From Vulcanimicrobium sp035943995 (GTDB lineage Bacteria > Vulcanimicrobiota > Vulcanimicrobiia > Vulcanimicrobiales > Vulcanimicrobiaceae): a stretch of DNA of 64,000 nt. A program made the translations under genes and the position numbers. Numbering within the stretch: position 1 is the stretch's first letter; each line of letters starts with the position of its first letter. This document shows, piece after piece, positions 34,489 to 43,117 of the stretch. The DNA lies in the NCBI GenBank assembly GCA_035943995.1, contig DASZBS010000095.1:1-64000 (forward strand), in the 5' to 3' direction. The notes under the pieces are model-generated. The model searched no databases, was not told the origin of the DNA, and saw only the letters and a list, made by a program, of their open reading frames with translations.

Positions 34489-36393
34489 TCAGAAGTGGCG
34501 GGCTCGGCCTCCGAAACGGACGCGCAGGAACTCCGCGCTCACGCCCTCGCCGCCTCGCTTGCTGCGCGCGACGCTCTTCAAGTGCGCGCCGAGCGTGGTA
34601 CCGGGCGCCGACTCGACGTAGAACTCCTTCGGAAATGCATCGCCGGCGTGGGGGTTGTCGCGCCGCTCGACCACGCCCAGCTCGCCGAAATAGCCGATCA
34701 TCTTGGAGATCTGCTCGACGAACGGCGCGTCGAGGTTCAGATTGCGCAACCAGTTGAGCCGTGTGTTGAACGCTGCGACGCGCTGCTCCATCGGCAGCTT
34801 GACGTCGATCACGCGCGCGTAGTCTTCTTCGGTGAGCACGTGGTTCGGAACGCGCGACGGCCAGAACGACGGCAGGTATGAATCGCCGGCCTCGTACCCC
34901 GACTGGCAGCTCGCGGTGTCGGTTTGCCACGGAACCGCCATCCACTTCGAGATGTCGCCTGGTCCGCTGCTCGCGAGCGGCCCGGTGTCGCCCAGCACCT
35001 CGGAGGGCGTGATGGTCTCGCCGTAATCCGCTTCCGGAACGCTCGCGGGACGCTCGCGGAATCGCCACGCGGAGCGGTACATCATCGGTTGGCGCACGAT
35101 CCACGTCATCTCGCAGCCGGGATGGAACGGGCCGCCCATGCACCAGTGCAGCGCAGAACGGTCGAGGATCTCCGGCTGCTCGGCGAGCGCGACATCGGCG
35201 AAGCGCTTGGGCCGCAAGTCGTGCTTTGCCGGATCGTAGTCGGCCTCGAAATCCCCGTCGCGCCACGACTTGAGATATTTCAAGATCGTCGCGGTGTAGG
35301 TGAACATCGCGCGCGACTCGGCCTGGAAACTGCCCTCCGCGTCGCCGTAGAGCGGCGGCCAGCGGAACGGCGGTTCCTGCGACGACGGCGATCCTGGTTG
35401 GCGGAACTGGTAATAGATTTCGCGGCGCAGCTCGGCGTAGATGTCATCGCCGTGCGCCGTCTTGGACGCCGCGAGCTTGCGCAGCAGCGACTCGTCGCCG
35501 AAGTCGTACGGCGCGCGCCAGCCGTGGCGCACGAAGAAACCGTAGTTCACCCATTGCGTGTCGGTGAGCTGCTGGAAGACCGGCAAGATGTGCTTGGCAA
35601 ACGACGGCGTCGCGACGTCGGCCCCCCACGTGTTGGTTCCGATGTTCGCGTCGTAGATCACGTCGTACATCGTCTGGGGCGAGACGATGTCCGGCGCATA
35701 GTTCGGCGGTGCGGTCACGACCCAGGCGGAGTCGACCGGGATCTGCTTCTTGCCGATGCGCACGGTCGCGTGAACCGGTCCGTCCGACGTGTCGTCGTGC
35801 CAGCCGGGGCTGTTCGCGAACGCGATCGGATGGGTGTCGCCGTAGAGCGATTCCGACACGCCCCGGCCGCCGAGGAACAGCAGCCGTCCGTCTTCGTCGG
35901 TGCGCAGCTCGCCCAGGTACACCGGCTTGTCGAAGAAGTTCCCTTCGAGCGCTACCGACTTGGCCTTGGCGCCGCTCACCGTGTGCGGCCCCGGGTCGAT
36001 CGCGAGCTTCTTGCGGTCGTCGCCGGCGATCGCGGCGTTTCGCCGCGTCGCGACCTCGCTCAGCCACTGCGGCGAATCGGGTGGGAACAGGTCGAGCGCG
36101 AAGCGGAAATCGTACCACGACGCCTTCTTGTTCGCGACGTGGACCTGCCATGCGACGGCCGCATTCGCTGCCGTCAGCTCGGCGACGACCTTGCCCGCCT
36201 TGTCGTAGCCGTAGATGCGAAAGCGCGCCGCTTGGCGCTTGAGCTTGCCGCTCGCGTCCTTGTAGCCGCCCTTGGGCGGCGCCGCCGGATACGGTAACTC
36301 GGGGCCGACGAAGAACTCGTCGCTGTTGCCGACGCGCGCGATCCCGATCGCCGGGTGGATCTTTGCGCTGACGATCGTATCGACGACAGCCAT
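34489..36393 (-). CDS. LodA/GoxA-like cysteine tryptophylquinone amino-acid oxidase
   Basis: A 634-residue protein with the LodA-family opening IHPAIGIARVGNSDEFFVGPE and late motifs WCMGGPFHPGCEMTW and KWMAVPWQTDTASC. In LodA the cofactor forms from a Cys and a Trp about 65 residues apart; here Cys427 pairs plausibly with Trp484 or Trp489. LodA makes an alpha-keto-type product, ammonia and H2O2 from lysine, while GoxA uses glycine; the substrate here is unknown. GGGG precedes the ATG. It is divergent (58-base gap) from a catalase-fold gene and a LodB-like flavoprotein gene. There is no signal peptide. Confidence 0.85.
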   Translation of the reverse strand: MAVVDTIVSAKIHPAIGIARVGNSDEFFVGPELPYPAAPPKGGYKDASGKLKRQAARFRIYGYDKAGKVVAELTAANAAVAWQVHVANKKASWYDFRFALDLFPPDSPQWLSEVATRRNAAIAGDDRKKLAIDPGPHTVSGAKAKSVALEGNFFDKPVYLGELRTDEDGRLLFLGGRGVSESLYGDTHPIAFANSPGWHDDTSDGPVHATVRIGKKQIPVDSAWVVTAPPNYAPDIVSPQTMYDVIYDANIGTNTWGADVATPSFAKHILPVFQQLTDTQWVNYGFFVRHGWRAPYDFGDESLLRKLAASKTAHGDDIYAELRREIYYQFRQPGSPSSQEPPFRWPPLYGDAEGSFQAESRAMFTYTATILKYLKSWRDGDFEADYDPAKHDLRPKRFADVALAEQPEILDRSALHWCMGGPFHPGCEMTWIVRQPMMYRSAWRFRERPASVPEADYGETITPSEVLGDTGPLASSGPGDISKWMAVPWQTDTASCQSGYEAGDSYLPSFWPSRVPNHVLTEEDYARVIDVKLPMEQRVAAFNTRLNWLRNLNLDAPFVEQISKMIGYFGELGVVERRDNPHAGDAFPKEFYVESAPGTTLGAHLKSVARSKRGGEGVSAEFLRVRFGGRARHF

Positions 36394-36451
36394 GACACCC
36401 CTTTTTTGCCGAAGCAGCGGTGATCCGCCCCGCGCGGGGAAAGGCGGATCG

Positions 36452-37471
36452 ATGAAACCCAATGCGACGCGCGGCGGAGCGAAGTCCTCCCAGGAGACGC
36501 CCACCGAAGGTATCGTCCGACTGTTCATCACCGATCAGGTCAAACGGATCGTCGACGGCCAATGCCCGGTGCGCCGCGCGACGTTCTTCAAGCCGCACGG
36601 CTCGGCGTACGGCACGTTCACCGTCGATCCCAAACTGCGCAAGGATCTGCGCGTCGGCATCTTCGCGCACGAGCGCTTCGACGCGTGGGTGCGGTTCTCG
36701 AGCGATACGCTCCCGGTGACGCCCGACGCGAAGACGACCTGCGGGATCGCGATCAAGCTCTTCGGCGTGCCGGGGCGCAAGCTGCTCGAGCCCGGTGCAA
36801 TGACGCAGGACTTCGTGATGCAGAACTTCCCGGTGTTCTTCGTCGACGACGCTCAGGGGATGTTCGAGGTGAGCAACGACTTCGACGCATACGTCGAGAA
36901 GCACCCGGAGACCAAGAAGATCTCCGACGCGATGAGCCATGCGGTCGACAGCGTGGCGCGCATCGACTACTGGAGCGCGCTGGCGTCGAAGCTCGGCGCC
37001 GAGCACGTCGTCAAATACAAGCTGGTCCCCGGCGAGAACGGCGGCCCGTCGATCGCGGTCGACAAAACGTATCAGGATTATCTCGGCGACGACCTCGCGT
37101 ACCGGCTGCTGCACCACGAGCTGCGTTTCACGTTCTGCGTCCAGCTACAGACGGATCCGAAGACGATGCCGGTCGACAAAGGGACGGTCGAGTGGAGCGA
37201 GCGGAAGTCGCCCCCCATCCCCGTCGCGACGCTCGTGCTCCCGCGGCAGGATGTGCGCGCGACCGGCCGGGCCGCGTACGCGGAGAACCTCAGCTTCTCA
37301 CCGTGGCATGCGCTACCCGAGCACGAGCCGGTGGGCAGCATTCAAGACGTGCGCAAGGTCGTCTATCAAACCTCGTCCGAGGTGCGGCATTGGGCCAACG
37401 GCATGCCGGTCGTCGAACCGCTCCGTCCGCAACCCGCCACGAGCCCGTTCCCCTTCCCGCCGTCGTCGTAG
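36452..37471 (+). CDS. Catalase-fold haem protein (small, clade-divergent)
   Basis: A 339-residue member of the haem-catalase superfamily, shorter than monofunctional catalases. Aligned by eye: distal His49 (FKPHGSAYGTFTV), VRFSSD, distal Asn125 (MQNFPVFFVDDA), the haem region LSFSPWHALPEHEPVGSIQD, and proximal Tyr305 in VRKVVY. All three key residues are therefore present. Likely role: removing H2O2 made by the divergent LodA-like oxidase; an organic peroxide or peroxygenase activity, as seen in other short catalase-like proteins, is possible. AAAGGCGG precedes the ATG. The LodB-like gene follows after 6 bases. Confidence 0.82.
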   Translation: MKPNATRGGAKSSQETPTEGIVRLFITDQVKRIVDGQCPVRRATFFKPHGSAYGTFTVDPKLRKDLRVGIFAHERFDAWVRFSSDTLPVTPDAKTTCGIAIKLFGVPGRKLLEPGAMTQDFVMQNFPVFFVDDAQGMFEVSNDFDAYVEKHPETKKISDAMSHAVDSVARIDYWSALASKLGAEHVVKYKLVPGENGGPSIAVDKTYQDYLGDDLAYRLLHHELRFTFCVQLQTDPKTMPVDKGTVEWSERKSPPIPVATLVLPRQDVRATGRAAYAENLSFSPWHALPEHEPVGSIQDVRKVVYQTSSEVRHWANGMPVVEPLRPQPATSPFPFPPSS

Positions 37472-37477
37472 CGACGC

Positions 37478-38560
37478 GTGCGCGCGCACGACGTCGTCGT
37501 GCTCGGCGGCGGACCCGCCGGCGCGGCCGTCGCGCGGGCGCTCGCGCTTCGCGGTCGCGACGTCATCGTGCTCGAGGCGACGTCGTTCGAGGGGCCGCGT
37601 TTCGGTGAGACGCTGCCGCCTGAGTGCAACCCGCTGCTGCGCGAGCTCGGCGTGTGGGATGCGTTGGTCGCGTCCGGTGCGGTCGAGTCGCCCGGGACGA
37701 TCTCAGCGTGGGGCGCGAGCGAGCCCGACGAGACGGACTTCGTCGCCAACCGATACGGCAGCGGCTGGCACGTCGACCGCAACGCGTTCGACGCGCTGCT
37801 GTGCGAAGCGGCCGCGCGCGCCGGCGCGAGCGTGCGCACCGGCGCACGCGTCCTCCGCTGCGTGCGCGGCGACGACGGGAGCGGCGCGACGTGGCGGTTC
37901 GAGCTGGGCGACGCGTCCGGCGACGTCCTCGCGGCGCGCTTCGCGGTCGACGCGAGCGGCCGAAACGGGTTTCGGCTCGGCCCCGAAGGCGGTCGCGTCG
38001 TGGACGACGCGCTGGTCGCGATCTTCCTGCGCGTCGCGCACGACGGCGTGCCGCCGGCGGATTCGCGCACGCTGGTCGAGGCTGCGCCGGACGGCTGGTG
38101 GTACTGCGCGCCACTGCCTTCCGGCGAAACCGTCGCCGCGTTCATTACCGACCCCGAACTCTACGCGAGCGAAGGGGTCGGCCTGGGCGACCAGCTCGCG
38201 CAGGCGCCGCTGGCGCGCGCGCGGATCGGCAGCTCGCGCATCGCCGCTTCGCACGTCGTGCACGTGCCTTCGTCGGTGCGCGCCCGCGCCGCAGGCGACG
38301 GCTGGGCGGCGGCGGGCGACGCCGCGGCGGCGTACGACCCGCTCTCCGGCTACGGGATCACGAAGGCGCTGCGAGACGCGCGCCCGCTGGCGGATGCGGT
38401 CGACCGCGCGCTGCGCGGCGACGGCGGCGCGTTGGATACGTACGCCGACGGCGTGCGGCGCGCGTTCGACGCGTACGCCGTGCAGCGCCGGGCATACTAC
38501 GCGCTCGAGCGGCGCTGGCCCGAGCGCCCGTTCTGGAAAAAACGCGTTGCGCGCCGCTAG
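37478..38560 (+). CDS. LodB-like FAD-dependent oxidoreductase (tryptophan-halogenase/GGR type)
   Basis: A 360-residue flavoprotein with an N-terminal FAD motif VVVLGGGPAGAAVARALALRG, a PRFGETLPPECNPLLRELG segment, and the second FAD contact AAGDAAAAYDPLSGYGI. LodB homologues are flavin monooxygenase-like proteins needed to build the quinone cofactor of LodA. Position (third gene of a divergent LodA-catalase-flavoprotein set) supports that role here. The GTG start is 6 bases after the catalase-like stop. Alternative: a geranylgeranyl-reductase-like or halogenase-like enzyme with another substrate. Confidence 0.78.
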   Translation: MRAHDVVVLGGGPAGAAVARALALRGRDVIVLEATSFEGPRFGETLPPECNPLLRELGVWDALVASGAVESPGTISAWGASEPDETDFVANRYGSGWHVDRNAFDALLCEAAARAGASVRTGARVLRCVRGDDGSGATWRFELGDASGDVLAARFAVDASGRNGFRLGPEGGRVVDDALVAIFLRVAHDGVPPADSRTLVEAAPDGWWYCAPLPSGETVAAFITDPELYASEGVGLGDQLAQAPLARARIGSSRIAASHVVHVPSSVRARAAGDGWAAAGDAAAAYDPLSGYGITKALRDARPLADAVDRALRGDGGALDTYADGVRRAFDAYAVQRRAYYALERRWPERPFWKKRVARR

Positions 38561-38573
38561 CCCGGCGCTTGCG

Positions 38574-41087
38574 TCAGCCGGTAGCCGCTATCTCGCGGAC
38601 GCGCTGGGCGATCTCGTCCGCGTAGTGCGCGGCTTGCTCGTCCGACGTGCCTTCGGCCCATACGTTGACCGACGCTTCGGTCGCATCGGGCAGCACGAGC
38701 ACCCAGCCGTCTTCGCGGGGCAAACGAATCCCGTCGAGCGTCTCCACTTTGCCGTTGCCGCCGTGCGACGCTTCGTCGTGCAGCGAGCGCATGACGGCAC
38801 CTTTGCGGTCCCACGGGCACGGTACGACGCGCCCGGCGACGTGCCAGCGCGGGATCATCGCGGCGAGCTCCGACAGCTTGCGGTGCTCGGCGGCGAGCAG
38901 CTCCATGATCTTCGCCGTCGCGTAGATGCCGTCGAACGCCGGCTGGAACTCCGGAAAGATCAGCTCGTAGTTGCGCCCGCCGGCGAACGCGAGGTCGTTG
39001 CCCTCGCGCTCGGCGAGCGCCATCAGCGAGCGGCGGTCGCTGGGCGTGCGCACGATCGTCGCGCCGTTGTCGGCGGCGATGCGCTCCACGACCGACGGCA
39101 CGGTGAGCGGCATCGCGATCCGCGCGCCGGGTCTCGCGCGCGCGACCAGCAGCGTCAGCAATGCCATCAGGCGGTTGCGGCCCACGATCTTGCCCGCGTC
39201 GTCCACGAGCGTCACCGTCTCGCCGTCGGCGTCGATCAGCACGCCGAGGTTCGCTTCGAGCGACGTGACGACCGTCGTGAGCTGCTGCAGATGCCGCTCG
39301 CGGTCGTCGCGGAACGTGCGCACTTTGCCGGCGTCGAAGTACGCGTTGAGCGCGATCTGCTCGACGCCTAGCGCGCCCAGGATCTGCGGCAGCACGATCG
39401 ACGCGTTGCCGAATGCGTAGTCGATCACCACCCGGAAGTTGGCCTGTTCGAGCGCCTCCGCGTGCAGCGCCGTGGTGAACGCCGCGGTGTAGCGCTCCAG
39501 CGCGCGCGACGGGAAGTCGAGCCGGCCGACCTCGTCCATCGGCGTGCGCCGGAAGTCCTCGCGGAAGAACAAGTTTTCGACCTTGCGCTCCGCGCCTTTG
39601 TCGATCCCGATCCCGGTGTGATCGAAGAACTCGAACACCAGCGCGTTGGAGTCGTCCGGTGCGACGCGCACGTGCACGCCGCCGTCGCTGCCGACGCGCA
39701 CCGCGTAGCGCGCGAGCGGCAGCGGGTACGAGCGCAGGTCGAGCACGTGGATCCCGACCGACAGCAAACCGGAGATGACGCAGCGGTTCATCACGCGCGA
39801 CGCGGGGTGCGTGTCGCGGCTCGTCATCACCGTCTGGCCCGGCTTTAGCCACGTCCCGAACGCCTGCCCGAGCTTGAGCGCGAACTCCGGCGTGATCTCG
39901 AGGTTCGCCAAGCCGCTGATGCCGGTCGAGCCGAACAGCGAGCCGGGCCACTTCTGCCCGTAGATCAGCGACATCGAGACGATCGAGCCTGCGGTCACCC
40001 ACTTGTCGGGCCACAGCTTGAGGTGCGCGTTGATCGTCGCCCCGGCGCCGATCGTGCAGCCGCGCCCGATCACGCTGTTCTCGTTGACTTTCGCGCGCTT
40101 CTCGACCGTGTTGCGGTCCGCGACGGTGCAGTCGCTCAGCGACGCCTCCTCGCCGACGTAGACGTCCTCCCACAGCACGCTGCGGCACACGGTCGCGCCT
40201 CGCTCCACGATCGTGCGGTCGCCGATCGCGGTCGGTCCGACGATCGTCGCGCCTTCGTGGATGCGCACGTCGCGCCCGAGCACGACAGGGCCTTCGATCC
40301 GCGCGCCGTCGTGGATGCGCGTCCCCTCGCCGGCGAACACGCCGGGCCGTACCTCGGTGCCCGCGAACGTGATGTTCGCTTTGCCTTCGACGCCGTCGTA
40401 ATTGGCCTGTTGGTACTGTTCGAGGTTGCCGATGTCGGTCCAGTACGCGTCGATCACGTAGCCGCCGAGCTTGGCACCCTCGCGCAGCATGTCGGGGAAC
40501 AGGTCTTTCGAGAAATCGTAGACCTTGCCGCGCTGCATGCGGTCGAGGATCGCGGGCTCGAGCACGTAGATGCCGGTGTTGATCGTGTCGGAGAACACCT
40601 CGCCCCACGACGGCTTCTCCAGGAAGCGCACGATGCGGCCGTGCTCGTCGGTCACGACGACGCCGAACTCGAGCGGGTTCGTCACGCGCTGCAGCGCGAT
40701 CGTGACGTCGTTGCCCTGCTCTTTGTGATGGCGCACGACGGCGCTCAGGTCGAGGTCGGTGAGCGCGTCGCCGCTGATCACCACGAACGTGTCGCCCGCG
40801 AGCAGGTCGTGCGCCATCTTCACCGCGCCCGCCGTGCCGAGCGGCGTGTCCTCGACCACGTAATGCATCTTGATACCGTACGCTTCACCGTCGCCGAAGT
40901 ACGTCTCGATCTCGTCGGCGAGGTAGTGCAGCGTCGAGACGACCTCGCTGAAACCGTGCCGCGCGAGCAGCTCGACGATCAGCTCCATCACCGGTTTGCC
41001 GGCGACGGGCGCGAGCGGTTTGGGTCGGCGCGAGGTCAGCGGGCGAAGGCGGGAGCCCTCGCCCCCGGCCATCAGAACTGCTTTCAC
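38574..41087 (-). CDS. Fused sugar-1-phosphate nucleotidyltransferase / phosphomannomutase
   Basis: An 837-residue bifunctional protein. Residues 1-230 form a nucleotidyltransferase (MKAVLMAGGEGSRLRPLTSRRPKPLAPVAGKP; GDALTDLDL). Residues of about 245-345 are left-handed beta-helix hexapeptides (VRIHEGATIVGPTAIGDRTIVERGA). The rest is a phosphohexomutase domain in which the usual phosphoserine loop is replaced by TSRDTHPASR, as in the family of mannose-1-phosphate guanylyltransferase fusions. It probably supplies GDP-mannose or UDP-/ADP-glucose. The start is a GTG overlapping the malQ stop (GTGA). It is the last gene of the alpha-glucan run. Confidence 0.85.
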   Translation of the reverse strand: MKAVLMAGGEGSRLRPLTSRRPKPLAPVAGKPVMELIVELLARHGFSEVVSTLHYLADEIETYFGDGEAYGIKMHYVVEDTPLGTAGAVKMAHDLLAGDTFVVISGDALTDLDLSAVVRHHKEQGNDVTIALQRVTNPLEFGVVVTDEHGRIVRFLEKPSWGEVFSDTINTGIYVLEPAILDRMQRGKVYDFSKDLFPDMLREGAKLGGYVIDAYWTDIGNLEQYQQANYDGVEGKANITFAGTEVRPGVFAGEGTRIHDGARIEGPVVLGRDVRIHEGATIVGPTAIGDRTIVERGATVCRSVLWEDVYVGEEASLSDCTVADRNTVEKRAKVNENSVIGRGCTIGAGATINAHLKLWPDKWVTAGSIVSMSLIYGQKWPGSLFGSTGISGLANLEITPEFALKLGQAFGTWLKPGQTVMTSRDTHPASRVMNRCVISGLLSVGIHVLDLRSYPLPLARYAVRVGSDGGVHVRVAPDDSNALVFEFFDHTGIGIDKGAERKVENLFFREDFRRTPMDEVGRLDFPSRALERYTAAFTTALHAEALEQANFRVVIDYAFGNASIVLPQILGALGVEQIALNAYFDAGKVRTFRDDRERHLQQLTTVVTSLEANLGVLIDADGETVTLVDDAGKIVGRNRLMALLTLLVARARPGARIAMPLTVPSVVERIAADNGATIVRTPSDRRSLMALAEREGNDLAFAGGRNYELIFPEFQPAFDGIYATAKIMELLAAEHRKLSELAAMIPRWHVAGRVVPCPWDRKGAVMRSLHDEASHGGNGKVETLDGIRLPREDGWVLVLPDATEASVNVWAEGTSDEQAAHYADEIAQRVREIAATG

Positions 41088-43117
41088 GGCGTTGCTCTCG
41101 GGCGGAGGTCGGCGAGTGCGGTGCAGAGGCGGCGGAGCCGGTCGTCCGACGCTAGCGCGCCGACGTCCGTACCCAGCTTACGGCGCCAGTTCGGGTACTG
41201 CGTGGAGGTTCCCGGGACGTTGACCGGCGCGCGTTCGGCGAGCACGTCGTCGAGCTGGGCCATCACGATCGCGCACGGCGTCGCGGCCAGATAGCGGTTC
41301 GCCGCGATCATCACCGCGGTGTCGTCGTCGCGATCGCTTGCGGCCAGATCGCCGTGCGCGACGAGCGTGTCGAGGAAGAGCGCTCGCTCGCGGTCGCGCG
41401 CTGCGCGCCCGTCGGCGTGCGGCATCTCCAGCAGCTGCAAGCGGTCGCGCAGATCGACGTCCTCGCCGCGCAGCCACGCGGGGATCGTCGGCAGGTCGTG
41501 CGTCCCCGACGTGGCGAGCGCGAGCGCCGGGTACTCCTCGGGCGGAAGGAACGTGCCGTCGGGCCGCACCTCGAAGAACAGGATGCGGTAGGAGAGGATG
41601 CCGGTCGCTGCCATCTTCTCGCGGAAGCCCGCGGGGACGGTGCCGAGGTCCTCGCCGATCACCACGCACCCTTCGCGCACGCTGGCGAGCGCGACGATCC
41701 CGCGCACGTCGTCGAGCGGGTACTCGACATACGTCCCGCTGCGCGCGCCGGCGCCGCGCGGGATCCAGTACAGCCGCGCGAGCGAGAACGCGTGGTCGAT
41801 GCGCAGCGCGCCCGCGGCGTGGCAGTTCGACTGCGCGACCGCGAGCAGCTCGGCATAGCCTTCGCGCGCGAGCCCGCGCGGGTCGAGCGGCGGCAAACCC
41901 CAGTCCTGGCCGACCGTGTTCAGCAGATCGGGCGGCGCGCCGACCGACGCTTCTTCGACATACGCTTCGGAGTCGGCCCACACGTCGGCGGAGTTCGCGT
42001 CGACGCCGACGGCGAGATCGCGGTACAGCCGCACGCCGTGCTCCGCGGCATCGGCGGCGACAGCGTCGAGCTGCTCGGCCGCGAGCCATTGCAGGTACAT
42101 CGCGTACTTCACCTCGGCGTCTTCGGCGGCCGCGAACAGCGCGACATCCGGCGAAGACGGCGTGCGCAACGTCCGCGGCCACGCGCTCAAGTCGCGCCCG
42201 AAGCGCGCGACGAGCGCCTCGAACACGGCGAAGCGCAGCAGCGGCTCACCCTGCGCCTCGTACCACGCGGCGAAGGCGTGGCGGCGGTGCTGGTCGCCGT
42301 CGAGCGCGGCGAAGCACGCGCGCAGCACCTCGTCCTTGACCGCGGCGACGCCCGCGTAGTCGACGTGGTCCGCCGCGCGCAAGCGCGCGAGCACCGCATC
42401 GCGCTCGGGCGCGCCGAGGATCGCGCGCACTTGCGCCGCATCCGCTTCGGGGACGTCGTCGAGCGCGACGTAGAGCCAGTTCAGCCAGCGGCGCGACGAC
42501 GCCGCGTACGGGCTCGCCGCTTCGGGATCGTCACGAAACGTCGCGTGCAGCGGGTTGATCCCGGCGTAGCTCGCACCGCGCTCGCCCAGCAGCCGGCAGA
42601 CCGCGCGCAGGTCGGCGTAGTCGCCGATGCCGGCGTTGCGCGCCGAGCGCAGCGTGTAGATCTGCAGCGCGATTCCCCACGTGCGGCCCTGTGGTGCGAA
42701 CGCGCGCTCGGGCACGACCACGACGTGCACGGTCTCGCGCGCGTAGGCGTCGACGGACAGCGCGAGCCGGTGCGAGCCCAGCGGCTGCGGGCCGGCGAGC
42801 GCGACGCGGCGCGTGTCGTACGTCGAGATCTCGCGGTGATCGGCGAACACCACCGGCGCGTCGCGCAGCGGCACCGTCCCCTCCGACGTGGTGCCGTCTT
42901 CGCGCACGAGCGACCACTGCAGCGGCTCGGTCCAGCTCATCGCCGGCAGCGTCACGTCGAGCGCGAGCGGCTCGTTCTCGCGCAGCACGACGGACGGCGC
43001 GACGAAGTGGTGCGGTTCCTCGGCGACGAGCGCCTCGAAGCGCGCGACCGTCTCGGGCGCGGCGGTGCGCTCCGTCCCGAGCGCGTCGACGTACGACCGC
43101 AGCACGCGCGCGCTCAC
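41084..43117 (-). CDS. malQ: 4-alpha-glucanotransferase (amylomaltase)
   Basis: A 677-residue GH77 enzyme that disproportionates maltodextrins. An N-terminal beta-rich extension of about 130 residues precedes the TIM barrel (GRTWGIALQIYTLRSARNAGIGDYADLRAV; INPLHA). Barrel motifs: ALRIDHAFSLARLYWIP with the nucleophilic Asp, VIGEDLGTVP with the acid Glu and GTHDLPTIPAW with the third Asp. It overlaps both neighbours by GTGA. It acts with GlgX and GlgB in glycogen or maltodextrin turnover. Confidence 0.94.
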   Translation of the reverse strand: MSARVLRSYVDALGTERTAAPETVARFEALVAEEPHHFVAPSVVLRENEPLALDVTLPAMSWTEPLQWSLVREDGTTSEGTVPLRDAPVVFADHREISTYDTRRVALAGPQPLGSHRLALSVDAYARETVHVVVVPERAFAPQGRTWGIALQIYTLRSARNAGIGDYADLRAVCRLLGERGASYAGINPLHATFRDDPEAASPYAASSRRWLNWLYVALDDVPEADAAQVRAILGAPERDAVLARLRAADHVDYAGVAAVKDEVLRACFAALDGDQHRRHAFAAWYEAQGEPLLRFAVFEALVARFGRDLSAWPRTLRTPSSPDVALFAAAEDAEVKYAMYLQWLAAEQLDAVAADAAEHGVRLYRDLAVGVDANSADVWADSEAYVEEASVGAPPDLLNTVGQDWGLPPLDPRGLAREGYAELLAVAQSNCHAAGALRIDHAFSLARLYWIPRGAGARSGTYVEYPLDDVRGIVALASVREGCVVIGEDLGTVPAGFREKMAATGILSYRILFFEVRPDGTFLPPEEYPALALATSGTHDLPTIPAWLRGEDVDLRDRLQLLEMPHADGRAARDRERALFLDTLVAHGDLAASDRDDDTAVMIAANRYLAATPCAIVMAQLDDVLAERAPVNVPGTSTQYPNWRRKLGTDVGALASDDRLRRLCTALADLRPRATP

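Noticed and set aside
34489..36393. Treating the LodA-like gene as a generic hypothetical protein
   Set aside because: The opening IHPAIGIARVGNS and the late WCMGGPFHPGCE and KWMAVPWQTDTASC motifs, plus the LodB-like neighbour, point clearly to the quinoprotein oxidase family.
40023..41294. Long open frames antisense to real genes (for example 40023-41294, 4348-5688 and 41354-43441 on the plus strand)
   Set aside because: They are shadows made by high GC third positions; their products are Arg/Ala/Val-rich without motifs, while the opposite strand encodes recognisable enzymes.
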